From Bacteroidales bacterium (GTDB lineage Bacteria > Bacteroidota > Bacteroidia > Bacteroidales > JAEINX01): a DNA stretch of 56,387 nt. Where the stretch lies: the NCBI GenBank assembly GCA_016342645.1, contig JAEINX010000009.1, forward strand, positions 1 through 56,387, read 5' to 3'. How positions within the stretch are numbered: the stretch's first letter is position 1; the number at the start of each line of letters is the position of its first letter. The notes beneath the pieces were generated by a model. It was not told the origin of the DNA, did not search any database, and worked only from the letters and a program-made list of their open reading frames with translations. A program made the translations under genes and the position numbers. Below, in pieces: positions 18,507-28,220 of this stretch.

Positions 18507-18537
18507 TTTGTCTATTCACAAAAAAAATATACTTTTG
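18507..18537 (+). promoter_or_regulatory. Full Bacteroidetes promoter of the PspC cluster
   Basis: TTTG (18507-18510), 19 nt, then TACTTTTG (18530-18537): both the -33 and -7 elements with canonical spacing, 28 nt before ATG 18566. This is the best vegetative promoter in the window. Confidence 0.6.
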
Positions 18538-18565
18538 TAATAAGCAATAATTAAAAACTAAAAAA

Positions 18566-19051
18566 ATGTATAATAAGCCAGGTTTATTCAGAAGCACAAC
18601 AGATAAAGTTATCGGAGGTGTTGCCGGAGGTATTGCAAAATATTTTAAAAGCGATCCCACAATTTTCAGAATTCTATTTTTACTCGCTGCTTTTTTTGGA
18701 GGAGGCGGAGTATTGATTTATATAATATTATGGATAGCGCTGCCCGAAGACTATTCTCAAAATATTTATGGGCAGAATTTTTCACCTAACGAAGCAAAAG
18801 ATGATGCTGTCGAACAAGATCCAAAAACTGATTCTAAGGTTGATCCGCCACAATATATTCCTAATTTTCAAGAAAAAAGTTTCGATAACGGAAGCTTGAT
18901 TGCAGGCTTGATAATGATTGTGATAGGAGGAATTTTTCTTATCGTTAATTATATTCCGCGAATCTACTTTGCTGATCTATGGCCCTTAATACTCGTGGTG
19001 GCCGGAATTGCTCTAATTTCTATTAATTATTCACAAAAAAAACAAAAATAA
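18566..19051 (+). CDS. PspC domain membrane protein
   Basis: 161 residues. An N-terminal PspC domain (FRSTTDKVIGGVAGGIAKYF, then FRILFLLAAFFGGGGVLIYI) is followed by a Pro/Asp-rich linker (about 70-105) and two more membrane segments (GSLIAGLIMIVIGGIFLIV; LWPLILVVAGIALISI) of the LiaI/LiaF-like type. PspC proteins sense or relay envelope stress at the inner membrane. It is the first gene of a run with the next ORF only 1 nt downstream, so co-translation is likely. Confidence 0.88.
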   Translation: MYNKPGLFRSTTDKVIGGVAGGIAKYFKSDPTIFRILFLLAAFFGGGGVLIYIILWIALPEDYSQNIYGQNFSPNEAKDDAVEQDPKTDSKVDPPQYIPNFQEKSFDNGSLIAGLIMIVIGGIFLIVNYIPRIYFADLWPLILVVAGIALISINYSQKKQK

Positions 19052-19052
19052 C

Positions 19053-19970
19053 ATGAAAAGCGGAAATGTATTTTGGGGTGTAATCCTTGTTGTCATAGGA
19101 TTACTATTTATTTTCAAAAATATGGGATTTATATATTTCGATTGGTGCTCAATCTTTAACCTGTGGCCTTTGCTATTGGTTTTGTTTGGAATAGCTATTC
19201 TTCCTATTAAAAATCTATTTAAAATACTGTTGTCGGTTATTGCACTTTTGGCAGGTATTGTCATTTTCAGTTTTTCCGATTCATGCTATAATAATTTCAG
19301 AATCACATATAATAACGACAGATTTTATTATGATGAAGATGAATATGAAAGTGAAGAGCAAGTTTTTACTGAGCCGTATAATTCGGAAATTGAATATGCG
19401 GAATTGCAATTTGATGCCGTTGCCGGAAAATTCAGAATTAGAAATGCAACAAATGATCTTCTTAATTTTAATAGAGAAGGAAGTGTTGGGCCATATTCAT
19501 TTATTTCCAAAAATTTGGGAAACAAGCAATCAATAGAATTCAAACTTAAAAATTCTCATTACAGATTTAGAAAATGGAAAAACGAAGTAGATATTAAACT
19601 GAACGAAAATCCTATCTGGGATTTTGATCTTGATGTTGGCGCCGCAAAAGTCGATTTAGATTTAAGTAAATTTAAAACACGAAAAATTAAAATTGATGGT
19701 GGAGCTTCATCCGTTGAAATCAAACTCGGCGATAGACACAATAAAACAAAATTGGATATTGATTCAGGTGTATCTTCAATTTACATCAAAGTCCCGGAAA
19801 ACTCAGGTTGCGAAATTTTTACATCAACAGTTCTTTCTTCCAAAAATTTATATGGTTTTGATAAATATGAAAAACATACCTATCGAACACCAAACTTCTC
19901 GATGAGTGAAAATAAAATTTATATAAATATTGACGCAGCGATCTCAAATTTAAACATTAGAAGATATTAA
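19053..19970 (+). CDS. LiaF-like membrane protein with beta-helical C-domain
   Basis: 305 residues. Three N-terminal membrane segments (GVILVVIGLLFIF; LWPLLLVLFGIAIL; ILLSVIALLAGIVIF) are followed by an acidic linker (DEDEYESEE). The C-terminal domain has repeated short strands (WDFDLDVGAAKVDLDLS, RKIKIDGGASSVEIKLG, KLDIDSGVSSIYIKV) typical of LiaF/toastrack-type domains. Such proteins modulate envelope-stress signalling. One nt separates it from the PspC gene. Confidence 0.82.
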   Translation: MKSGNVFWGVILVVIGLLFIFKNMGFIYFDWCSIFNLWPLLLVLFGIAILPIKNLFKILLSVIALLAGIVIFSFSDSCYNNFRITYNNDRFYYDEDEYESEEQVFTEPYNSEIEYAELQFDAVAGKFRIRNATNDLLNFNREGSVGPYSFISKNLGNKQSIEFKLKNSHYRFRKWKNEVDIKLNENPIWDFDLDVGAAKVDLDLSKFKTRKIKIDGGASSVEIKLGDRHNKTKLDIDSGVSSIYIKVPENSGCEIFTSTVLSSKNLYGFDKYEKHTYRTPNFSMSENKIYINIDAAISNLNIRRY

Positions 19971-20015
19971 AAATTCTGATACTTTTCTTCGTTTTTTGAA
20001 GAACTAATTAATTGT

Positions 20016-20936
20016 ATGGAGTATAAAGATTATTATAAAATACTGGGGGTTAGTAAAAATGCTACTCAGAGCGAAATAAAAAAAGCCTATCGTAAGCTTG
20101 CCTTAAAACATCATCCCGATAAAAATAAAGGTAACAAAGAATCGGAAGAAAAATTTAAAGCTATTTCGGAAGCCAATGAGGTTTTAAGTAGTCCGGAAAA
20201 GAGAAAACAATACGATGAAATTGGAGCTAACTGGAAGCAGGAATATGCGAACCGTGCCTATTCAAATCAACAAGGCCAAGATCAGAGAGGATATTATTCG
20301 CAGGCAAATTATGATGATATGTTCGGTGGACAAGGTGGTTTTTCCGATTTCTTCGAGCAATTTTTTGGCGGGAATTTCAATAATTATAAACAATCAGGAA
20401 GATCGCCTCAATTCAAAGGCCAGGATTATGAATCACAATTAAATATTAGCCTTCAAGAAGCTTATTCGGGAACGTCAAGACTTTTAAACATTAATGAAGG
20501 ACAAAAATTAAAAATCAATGTAAAACCCGGTGTCAAGACAGGCCAAATTCTCAGGGTTAAAGGTAAGGGCGGAAAAGGTTCGGACGAAAGCAAAAGCGGA
20601 GATATTTTCCTGAAAATAGAAGTCCTTCCCGATAAAGTTTTTAAAAGAAAAGCCGATAATTTATATACTGATCTGAATATTGATCTTTATAAAGCAATTT
20701 TAGGAGGAAAAGCAAGACTTCAAACCCTAAAAGGTTTCATTAATATAACTATTCCAAAAAACACCCAAAACGGAAAAACACTTCGACTTAAAGGACTTGG
20801 GATGCCCGAATATAACAAAAATGACAGTTTTGGTGACCTTTTTGTGAAAATGAACATCAGTATCCCCGAAAAATTATCTGAAAAAGAAATTGATCTTTTC
20901 AAGGAATTAGAGAAAATTCATACATCAAAATCTTAA
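20016..20936 (+). CDS. DnaJ-type co-chaperone, CbpA-like
   Basis: 306 residues. The J-domain (3-70) contains the HPD tripeptide in [10 protein letters not shown], needed to stimulate Hsp70. A Gly/Gln/Phe-rich linker (about 80-130) leads into the two C-terminal client-binding beta domains ([35 protein letters not shown]). There is no zinc finger, so it is the CbpA/type II form. It lies 45 nt after the LiaF-like gene and may share its operon. Confidence 0.9.
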   Translation: MEYKDYYKILGVSKNATQSEIKKAYRKLALKHHPDKNKGNKESEEKFKAISEANEVLSSPEKRKQYDEIGANWKQEYANRAYSNQQGQDQRGYYSQANYDDMFGGQGGFSDFFEQFFGGNFNNYKQSGRSPQFKGQDYESQLNISLQEAYSGTSRLLNINEGQKLKINVKPGVKTGQILRVKGKGGKGSDESKSGDIFLKIEVLPDKVFKRKADNLYTDLNIDLYKAILGGKARLQTLKGFINITIPKNTQNGKTLRLKGLGMPEYNKNDSFGDLFVKMNISIPEKLSEKEIDLFKELEKIHTSKS

Positions 20937-20946
20937 TCGAATCGCT

Positions 20947-21285
20947 ATGCTTATACTTTATACTGAAATACTTCAAAAAACAATTCAAGAGTTTGTTGAG
21001 GCATATTATTCACGAGAATTACAACATTATGCAAGTGATTTTTGTAATGAATTTGATCTCGAAAACGAAACAATTGAAACGGCAATCAAACGTGCAATTG
21101 ATGCCTGTAATTCGATAAATATTCCATATTATTATCATTTTAAACATGTTTTTATTGTTGAAGAAAATATTATTTTCCACGACTGGAAACTTTCGCCCTT
21201 TGGCTGCTATCTAACAATTCTGAATACCGATCCTTCAAACCCCTTAATAGCAAAATTTCAAGAATCATTAATTGTTGGTGACTAA
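20947..21285 (+). CDS. Hypothetical protein downstream of DnaJ-like gene
   Basis: 112 residues, not recognised. It is acidic and aromatic-rich, with probable helices (LQKTIQEFVEAYYSREL; ETAIKRAIDACNSI) and a C-terminal beta-like stretch (FHDWKLSPFGCYLTIL). It has no signal peptide. It starts 10 nt after the DnaJ-like stop, the position that CbpM-type modulators occupy in other bacteria. It does not show the MerR-like helix-turn-helix of CbpM, so a partner role is only contextual. Confidence 0.6.
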   Translation: MLILYTEILQKTIQEFVEAYYSRELQHYASDFCNEFDLENETIETAIKRAIDACNSINIPYYYHFKHVFIVEENIIFHDWKLSPFGCYLTILNTDPSNPLIAKFQESLIVGD

Positions 21286-21431
21286 TCAATAAGCAGAATT
21301 TATATAATTGTAGCAAAACCCTACTCTCATTCTGCTGTTCGTTAGCGAACAAAGCTGTTCAAAATAATACAAAATAAATTATTGACTTTTTTAATAAATA
21401 AAAATAAATTACTGATTAATTGTGTATTAAT

Positions 21432-21439
21432 TAAATTTG
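21432..21439 (+). promoter_or_regulatory. TAnnTTTG -7 box of the DUF5687/ATPase operon
   Basis: TAAATTTG lies 46 nt before ATG 21486. No convincing -33 element is seen. Confidence 0.35.
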
Positions 21440-21485
21440 CATAATATTTGCTAATTGGAATTTTTAAATTTAAAAATACAATTTT

Positions 21486-22964
21486 ATGATTAAATGGTTT
21501 ATTCGCCATCAATTTAAAGAAATGTTTCGTTCGACAGTTTGGCAAAAGAACTTAATATTAAACATAATTATGGGCTTTTTCTTGCTTGTAATTTTGGTAG
21601 AAGCTCTGGTCGGGGGAATTGTTCTCGCCGATAAGTTTCATGAAATATTCCCTGATGATGATCCGGTAAAAAAATTCAACAGCTTTTTACTTTATTATTT
21701 CACATTCGATCTGGTGCTAAGGTATTTTATGCAACAAGTACCCATTATGTCGGTACAACCTTATTTGCACTTGCCCGTTAAAAAATCAAGCCTGATTAAT
21801 TTTGTTCTTTCGAAATCATTTTTGAGTTTTTTCAATTTCTTGCCTTTGATATTTGTTATTCCGATGGCATTTTTTCAATTTGCCGATTATTATCCTATTT
21901 CAATTGTTTGGGTTTGGATAATTTCAGTGTTTTTGATAGCCCTCACAAATAATTTCCTGATTGTTTATTTGAAAAAACAATTAGTAGCAAATCCAAAGGT
22001 CGTAGGAATTTTCGGACTTATGATTGCATTTCTTGTACTTTTCGATTATTTAAATTTGATTTCGTTTTCTGCGTTTTCAACATTAATTTTCGGAGAATTA
22101 TTAAAACACCCTTTGCTGATATTTGTCCCTGCATTTTTGTTGATTTTTGTTTATAGTTTAAATTATTTCTTTTTAAAATCACATCTTTATCCCGAAGAAA
22201 TAAAAATCAGAAAAGACAAAAAAGTTGATGCAATCAGTAATATTAAATACCTGAAAACTTTGGGGAAAACCGGAACTCTCGTTTCACTAGAATTAAAATT
22301 ATGGTGGCGGCATAAACGAACCAGGACAATAATTTATATGTTACCGATTTTTCTTCTTTATGGCTTTGTCTTTTATCCGCAAGACATTTATAGTGAAGGT
22401 TTTGGCTTTTTAATTTTTGTTGGAGTATTTATTTCTGGCGGGCTGATGTTAAATTATACAAATTATGCATTTTCTTATGAAAGCAATTATTTCGATGCGA
22501 TTCTGGCAAACAATATTAATATTAAAGAATACCTCAGAGTAAAACTTGTGATTGCAATCATAGTCAGTACAATTTGTTTTATTGTAACAATTCCTTATGT
22601 CTTTTTCGGTTTTAAAATCCTGATAATAAACTTTGTTGCCTGGCTTTATTGCATTGGATGTTTATCATTCGCACTTTTATACACAGCCACATACAATAAA
22701 AAAAGAATGGATCTTGCAAAAGGAGCAGTTTTTAATTATCAGGGAATTGGTGCTTCAAACTGGCTGGCAATGATACCAGCCTTCCTTTTACCGATATTTA
22801 TCTATCTCCCCTTTGGGCTGAATGATTTACCATACACCGGAATTTTCCTTATAGGTTTAATCGGATTAATAGGTTTATTGTTTCAAAAAAGCCTGCTAAA
22901 CATTGTTGTTAAGCAGTTTTTTAAAAGAAAATATTTAATGGCTGAAGGTTTTAGAGAAAAATAA
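21486..22964 (+). CDS. DUF5687 family ABC transporter permease
   Basis: 492 residues with about 12 hydrophobic segments. The N-terminus MIKWFIRHQFKEMFRSTVWQ, the segment MQQVPIMSVQPYLHLPVKKS and the mid-protein ELKLWWRHKRTRT match the Bacteroidetes DUF5687 family. That family pairs with a small ATPase, as here: the ABC ATPase gene begins 24 nt downstream. Substrate and direction are unknown; export or membrane remodelling is plausible. Confidence 0.85.
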   Translation: MIKWFIRHQFKEMFRSTVWQKNLILNIIMGFFLLVILVEALVGGIVLADKFHEIFPDDDPVKKFNSFLLYYFTFDLVLRYFMQQVPIMSVQPYLHLPVKKSSLINFVLSKSFLSFFNFLPLIFVIPMAFFQFADYYPISIVWVWIISVFLIALTNNFLIVYLKKQLVANPKVVGIFGLMIAFLVLFDYLNLISFSAFSTLIFGELLKHPLLIFVPAFLLIFVYSLNYFFLKSHLYPEEIKIRKDKKVDAISNIKYLKTLGKTGTLVSLELKLWWRHKRTRTIIYMLPIFLLYGFVFYPQDIYSEGFGFLIFVGVFISGGLMLNYTNYAFSYESNYFDAILANNINIKEYLRVKLVIAIIVSTICFIVTIPYVFFGFKILIINFVAWLYCIGCLSFALLYTATYNKKRMDLAKGAVFNYQGIGASNWLAMIPAFLLPIFIYLPFGLNDLPYTGIFLIGLIGLIGLLFQKSLLNIVVKQFFKRKYLMAEGFREK

Positions 22965-22988
22965 TTATATAATTTAAACTCAAAAAAA

Positions 22989-23684
22989 ATGATTCAAGTA
23001 AATAATTTATCAAAAATATATAACGAAGTAGCAGTATTAAATATCTCCGATCTGAAAATAAAAAAAGGCGAAAGCTTTGGTTTGGTTGGAAATAACGGAG
23101 CCGGAAAAACTACTTTTTTTCGCTTAATTCTTGATTTGATCAGGGCAAGTAGCGGGAATATTTTATCCAATGGCGAAGATGTTTCAAAAGATGAAACTTG
23201 GAAATCTTTCACAGGTTCTTATCTCGATGAAGCCTTTCTGATTGACTTTCTGACTCCGGAAGAATATTTTCAATTCATTGGTGATATTAATGGTTTATCA
23301 AAAGGTGATATTGATGAGTTTTTAAACAATTTTGCCGAATTTTTCAATAACGAAATCATTGATAAAAAGAAATATATTCGGGAACTTTCAAGTGGAAATC
23401 AGAAAAAAGTCGGGATCGCAGCAGCTTTGATGACAAATCCTGAAATTTTGATTCTTGACGAACCTTTCAACAGCCTTGACCCGACAACACAAATTCGCCT
23501 GAAAAACCTATTGAAAAATTTACAAAAAGAAAAAAATGTAACGCTTTTGATTTCAAGCCACGACCTTAATCATGTAACGGAAGTTTGTGATCGGATTGTG
23601 GTGCTTCACGAAGGCGATATTGCTCATGATATTCTTACAAATAAAGACACTCTGAAAGAACTTGAAAAATATTTTGCGGTTTAA
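22989..23684 (+). CDS. ABC transporter ATP-binding protein
   Basis: 231 residues. Walker A is GNNGAGKTT near residue 37. The signature motif is LSSGN (a variant of LSGGQ) in ELSSGNQKKVGIAAALM, followed by Walker B ILILDEPFNSLDP and the switch His in LISSHDLNHV. It is a stand-alone nucleotide-binding subunit that should energise the DUF5687 permease encoded just upstream. Confidence 0.93.
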   Translation: MIQVNNLSKIYNEVAVLNISDLKIKKGESFGLVGNNGAGKTTFFRLILDLIRASSGNILSNGEDVSKDETWKSFTGSYLDEAFLIDFLTPEEYFQFIGDINGLSKGDIDEFLNNFAEFFNNEIIDKKKYIRELSSGNQKKVGIAAALMTNPEILILDEPFNSLDPTTQIRLKNLLKNLQKEKNVTLLISSHDLNHVTEVCDRIVVLHEGDIAHDILTNKDTLKELEKYFAV

Positions 23685-23833
23685 TGTCATAATTGCCACA
23701 GATTGACAGATTAAAAAGCAAACCTATTTCTTGTAGATTATGCTGATTTTCGATGACGGATTTCTGCAATTATATGCGTAATTTGCGGGATATAAATTTT
23801 AAGCAGATGAATAATTTTAAAAGAAAAATTTCA

Positions 23834-26266
23834 ATGAAAATTTTACAAAAGATTCTTCTGTTATTTTTTCTATTTGCAAATACATTGCTTCAGGCACAAA
23901 ATTATTCAGTTTCAGGGAAAGTTATTGACTCAGAAACAAAAGAAGCTCTGGCCTTTGTTAATATTATTCTAAATGATAGTGACTATGGCACTTGCACTGA
24001 CATTGACGGAAAATTCAAAATCAATTCTTCTGTACCGATTGACTATATTCAATTAACTTATGTTGGATATGAAAGAAAAATATTTAATATCGAAAATCAA
24101 GAAAAAATAATTATTCCGCTAAAAAGAACCGAGTATCAATTGCCGCTGTTTGAAGTTTTTCCCGGTGAAAATCCTGCTCATCGCATTATTAATAATGTGA
24201 TAAAAAACAGGGATATAAATAATCCTGAAATGATTAAATCATTTTCTTATACTTCTTACGATAAAATGATTTTTACGGCAAATATCGACTCGCTTCGAAA
24301 ATTGAAAGCTTCAGAATTAGATTCTAATGAATTAAATATCATGAGCTTTTTCGATTCGAAAGATATTTTTATTATGGAAACCGTATCGGAGCGAAAATTT
24401 TTATTTCCCGATAAAAACCACGAAAAAGTGATTGCCTCACGAATTTCAGGATTTAAAGACCCAATTTTTCTCTTTCTGATTTCACAAATTCAATCAAGCT
24501 CTTTTTATGAAGAAATGATACACATTGCCGACAAATATTATATAAATCCGATAAGCAAAGGAAGTACAAAAAAATATTTTTTCCTTCTCGAAGACACAAC
24601 TTACACCGCAAATAATGATACTGTTTTTATAATCTCATACAGGCCGAAAAAGAAAACTAATTTCGATGGGATGAAAGGTGTGCTTTCAATAAATACAAAT
24701 AAATGGGCTATTCAAAATGTTATTGCCGAGCCTTCAAAGTCCGAAAAAGGTTTAAGTGTTAAAATTCAGCAAATGTATGATTTGATTGATGGAGAACAAT
24801 GGTTTCCGGTGCAATTAAATACTGATTTAATATTAAATCAGGTTCAGATTAGTACCGGTAAAAAGTCGTACGAAATGGCTGGAATCGGGAAGAGTTATCT
24901 TAAAGACATTGTTTTAAACCCAGACATTGTAAAAAAAGAATTTAATAATGTTGAGATTGAAATCGAGCAAAAAACAAAATTATTGAATGAGAAGTTGTTG
25001 GAGAAATATCGCAACGATAGCCTAAGCCAAAAAGATAAAAACACTTACCAATTTATTGATAGTTTAGGAGATGAACATAAATTCGACAGGGTTGCAAAAA
25101 CTTTCGAGGTATTATTTTCGGGGCAAATTCCATTTGGATTTGTGAATTTCGATATTGATAAATTTATAAAGTATAATTCTTACGAAGGTTTATACCTCGG
25201 TTTGGGTTTACGGACAAGTAATAAAATCTCTGATCGCTTTTCAGTTGGTGGATATTGGGGTTACGGATTTAAAGATAAAACAGCAAAATACGGAGGGGAT
25301 TTTGATTTTACAATTGATCCGATTTCTGAACTAAAACTTAATTTTTCAGCCTTTTATGACCTTACAGAAAGTGGCGGAATTAGTTTCCCCGACGAGAAAA
25401 AAAGTTTTTTAAACAATGACAGCTTCAGAGAATTATTGATCGAACGGATGAATATAACTCAGGGATGGAGTTCGTCGATAAGTTTTAGAGCCTTGCAATA
25501 TTTTAAATTCAATGTTTCGTTGACAGATGAATTGAAACTTGCCTACAAAGATTATTTATTTGTGCGAAATATAGCTAATGCAAAAATTCAACAAAACGAG
25601 TTTAATTTCACCGAGTTATCTGTCGGTTTTAAATATGCATATAAAGAGAAATTTATTAAAAAAGAAAATATTAAAGTTTCTCTCGGAACCGATTATCCTG
25701 TTTTTCGTTTTCAATATACTAAAGGATTTAATGATTTTTTGAATGGCGATTTTTCGTATAATAGATTTGATTTAAAATTGAATAAGTCAGTTTACTTCAA
25801 ATATATCGGGAAAAGCACAATACAATTTCAAGCAGGATATATTGATGGAAACATCCCTTATTGTAATTTATACAACGGGCAGGGAAGCTATCGCAGTTTT
25901 ACAATTTATGCTCCAAACAGTTTTGCTACAATGCGAATGAATGAGTTTCTATCAAACAAATATCTTTCGGTTTTTTATACTCATAATTTTGGAAAGCTTT
26001 TGTTTCGCACAAAGTTTTTTCAACCGGATATCGTTCTTGCCACAAATTTTGCAATCGGCTCGTTGAATAATAAAACGAACCATTATAACACCGAAATTAA
26101 CTCTCTTGAAAAAGGATATTACGAATCCGGGATTTTATTAAATGATATTTTAAATATGAAATTATATTATATCGGAGCTGGAGTTTTCTGCCGCTACGGG
26201 CCATATTCTTTCGAGAGTACAGCTAAGAATTTTGCTTATAAGTTCACTATCATTTTTGCGATATAA
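23834..26266 (+). CDS. DUF5686 / carboxypeptidase-like regulatory domain outer-membrane protein
   Basis: About 810 residues. ATG 23834 is chosen because it begins a good signal peptide (MKILQKILLLFFLFANTLLQAQ); the frame stays open 27 codons further upstream. Next come a carboxypeptidase-like regulatory domain (YSVSGKVIDSETKEALAFVN, with YGTCTDIDGKFKI) and the DUF5686 region (NPAHRIINNVIKNRDINNP). A long beta-strand-rich C-terminal barrel ends in YKFTIIFAI, a typical outer-membrane terminal strand. The family is Bacteroidetes-specific and of unknown function. Confidence 0.85.
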   Translation: MKILQKILLLFFLFANTLLQAQNYSVSGKVIDSETKEALAFVNIILNDSDYGTCTDIDGKFKINSSVPIDYIQLTYVGYERKIFNIENQEKIIIPLKRTEYQLPLFEVFPGENPAHRIINNVIKNRDINNPEMIKSFSYTSYDKMIFTANIDSLRKLKASELDSNELNIMSFFDSKDIFIMETVSERKFLFPDKNHEKVIASRISGFKDPIFLFLISQIQSSSFYEEMIHIADKYYINPISKGSTKKYFFLLEDTTYTANNDTVFIISYRPKKKTNFDGMKGVLSINTNKWAIQNVIAEPSKSEKGLSVKIQQMYDLIDGEQWFPVQLNTDLILNQVQISTGKKSYEMAGIGKSYLKDIVLNPDIVKKEFNNVEIEIEQKTKLLNEKLLEKYRNDSLSQKDKNTYQFIDSLGDEHKFDRVAKTFEVLFSGQIPFGFVNFDIDKFIKYNSYEGLYLGLGLRTSNKISDRFSVGGYWGYGFKDKTAKYGGDFDFTIDPISELKLNFSAFYDLTESGGISFPDEKKSFLNNDSFRELLIERMNITQGWSSSISFRALQYFKFNVSLTDELKLAYKDYLFVRNIANAKIQQNEFNFTELSVGFKYAYKEKFIKKENIKVSLGTDYPVFRFQYTKGFNDFLNGDFSYNRFDLKLNKSVYFKYIGKSTIQFQAGYIDGNIPYCNLYNGQGSYRSFTIYAPNSFATMRMNEFLSNKYLSVFYTHNFGKLLFRTKFFQPDIVLATNFAIGSLNNKTNHYNTEINSLEKGYYESGILLNDILNMKLYYIGAGVFCRYGPYSFESTAKNFAYKFTIIFAI

Positions 26267-26307
26267 TATTTTGCCCTAAAATTTACTTTTTAAAGATGAC
26301 AACAATT

Positions 26308-26694
26308 TTATAGTTTTCTACTTGTTAATAATAAGTTATCTAATAATAATCCAATAATTATCCCCGCAGCATAACAAATCAAATCACTCCACATAAATCC
26401 AAAGCCAAGTATAAGCCCGCCAATGATTGTTTTTCTTATATTATCAAGCCAGGGGACATGATAAAACTGACTTAATTCAATACAAACAGAAAACGCAAAT
26501 GATATAATTGAAGATTGAATTTTGTTTTTGCCTGGAAAAATAAATCTCACAAGAAAATAAACCGCCATTGCCCAAAAGGTGTCGCCGGCATAATTTGCAA
26601 TGAAATCAGGAAGAACTTCAGCAAAAAATCTTGACCCTATTCCTAACAAACTTGATAAGATGATTAATACTAAATATATTATTCTGTTTCTCAT
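26308..26694 (-). CDS. DUF2809 family membrane protein
   Basis: 128 residues with four to five membrane segments. The family pattern is present in GIGSRFFAEVLPDFIANYAG, DTFWAMAVYFLVRFIFP, SFAFSVCIELSQFYHVPW and the C-terminal GFGFMWSDLICYAAGII. Function unknown. It converges with the DUF5686 gene. The 176 bp upstream contain an imperfect inverted pair of GCTGAGACACTGAGA-like and CTCTGCGTC-like words (26738-26815). Confidence 0.85.
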   Translation of the reverse strand: MRNRIIYLVLIILSSLLGIGSRFFAEVLPDFIANYAGDTFWAMAVYFLVRFIFPGKNKIQSSIISFAFSVCIELSQFYHVPWLDNIRKTIIGGLILGFGFMWSDLICYAAGIIIGLLLDNLLLTSRKL

Positions 26695-26870
26695 TTGTTT
26701 ATGTTTTTGTCATATATTCAAAGCATTTATTTGATTGAACGCTGAGACACTGAGATTTATTTTTTTATTTGAGAATGTGACAAATTTTTCTCTGCGTCTT
26801 TACGACTCTGCGTTATTCAAAGGGCAATAACTTTCATTTCTATCAAACATAATTTTCCGAAAAAAACCAT

Positions 26871-28130
26871 TTAACTATATAACAATATCAGAGTTTTCCG
26901 TAGCATATTTAAAGCTGTAAGTGAAGCTTTTTGAATATTCCTACCTCTATGATCACCTAATAGTAATTTTTTGGCAACGCAGTCATTTGGTGAAGCAATG
27001 GCAATCCATGTTGTCCCGACAGGTTTGCCTTCAACTGCTCCTCCGGGCCCGGCTATACCTGAGGTTGCAATTGCAAAATCGGTATTGAATTTATTTTTCA
27101 CACCGATTGCCATTTCCTTAACAACATCCTCGCTAACTGCTCCGTTATCAATCAGTGTTTGATGTTTTACTCCAAGAATTTTTTCTTTAATATCATTTGA
27201 ATAAGCCACCACCGAACCCATATAATAATTTGAACTTCCTGAAATACTTGTAATCATTTTTGCGATTGCTCCACCTGTGCAACTTTCGGCAGTTGATAGA
27301 CTTTTTCCTGCCTTTATCAATAAGTTCCCTATAATTTCTTCGAGCGTATCATTGTCAAAGCCAAAAATTTTATCGGGAATAATTTTTTGAAGTTCTTTTA
27401 TTTTTAATTCAATTTCTTTTTTTAATTCTCCCTCATTTTCTCCATTTGCCGAAATTCTTAATCTAACAATCCCGGGCTGGGGCAAATAAGCAAGCTTCAT
27501 GTTTTCAGATAAACTATCTTCCCAATCAGCAATAATTTCTGCAAGGTGAGACTCGCCTCCACCTTGTGTTAAAATTGTTTTATGAATGATTGCATTTGTT
27601 TTAAAATGCACTAAAAGTTTAGGGATTACAAAATCCTCCAACATAGATTTCATTTCAAAAGGAACCCCGGGCATTGAAACAAATATTTTCCCGTTATTTT
27701 CAAACCACATCCCGGGAGCTGTTCCGTTTTTATTAAATATCGGGATGCAACATTCGGGAATTTCTGCCTGTCGGCGATTTATTTCACTTACTTTAAAGCC
27801 TCTAACTCTAAATATTTCCTCAACATTTTCATAAGCTTTCTGATTGAAAATAAGTTTTGAATTAAAGAATTCGCATAAAGTTTCTTTTGTAATATCATCT
27901 TTCGTAGGGCCAAGGCCTCCTGTAATAATTATAATATCAGATCTTGACCCGCATTCTTCAAGAGTTTGTAAAATATGTTCTTTATTGTCGGAAATACTGA
28001 TCGCTTGATAAACTTTTATACCTGATGCATTCAATTTTTCTGCTATCCATGATGAATTTGTATTAATTACCTGTCCAATAAGTAATTCATCTCCAATACT
28101 AATTAATTCTGCTTGTATTTTTTTTGACAT
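26871..28130 (-). CDS. cinA: CinA family nicotinamide-nucleotide amidohydrolase
   Basis: 419 residues, full length. The N-terminal MoaB/Mog-like domain (4-170) shows ISIGDELLIGQVINTN and ITGGLGPTKDD. The C-terminal domain (about 260-415) has the amidohydrolase signature AGKSLSTAESCTGGAIAKMI and later ATSGIAGPGGAVEGKPVGT. It recycles NMN to nicotinic acid mononucleotide in pyridine-nucleotide salvage. It is divergent from the nucleoside phosphorylase gene with 90 bp between starts. Confidence 0.94.
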   Translation of the reverse strand: MSKKIQAELISIGDELLIGQVINTNSSWIAEKLNASGIKVYQAISISDNKEHILQTLEECGSRSDIIIITGGLGPTKDDITKETLCEFFNSKLIFNQKAYENVEEIFRVRGFKVSEINRRQAEIPECCIPIFNKNGTAPGMWFENNGKIFVSMPGVPFEMKSMLEDFVIPKLLVHFKTNAIIHKTILTQGGGESHLAEIIADWEDSLSENMKLAYLPQPGIVRLRISANGENEGELKKEIELKIKELQKIIPDKIFGFDNDTLEEIIGNLLIKAGKSLSTAESCTGGAIAKMITSISGSSNYYMGSVVAYSNDIKEKILGVKHQTLIDNGAVSEDVVKEMAIGVKNKFNTDFAIATSGIAGPGGAVEGKPVGTTWIAIASPNDCVAKKLLLGDHRGRNIQKASLTALNMLRKTLILLYS

Positions 28131-28177
28131 TTATTAATTTTATTTTCGTTTAAATTTCGGAATAAATTAAATTTCAA

Positions 28178-28185
28178 TATATTTG
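28178..28185 (+). promoter_or_regulatory. TAnnTTTG -7 box for the nucleoside phosphorylase gene
   Basis: TATATTTG matches the consensus exactly, 35 nt before ATG 28221. Confidence 0.45.
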
Positions 28186-28220
28186 CAGATTTTTCTCTAA
28201 AAATCTATAGTTCAAAAATT

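Noticed and set aside
20947..21285. CbpM-type chaperone modulator
   Set aside because: The position after a CbpA-like gene fits, but the sequence lacks a MerR-like helix-turn-helix; left as hypothetical.
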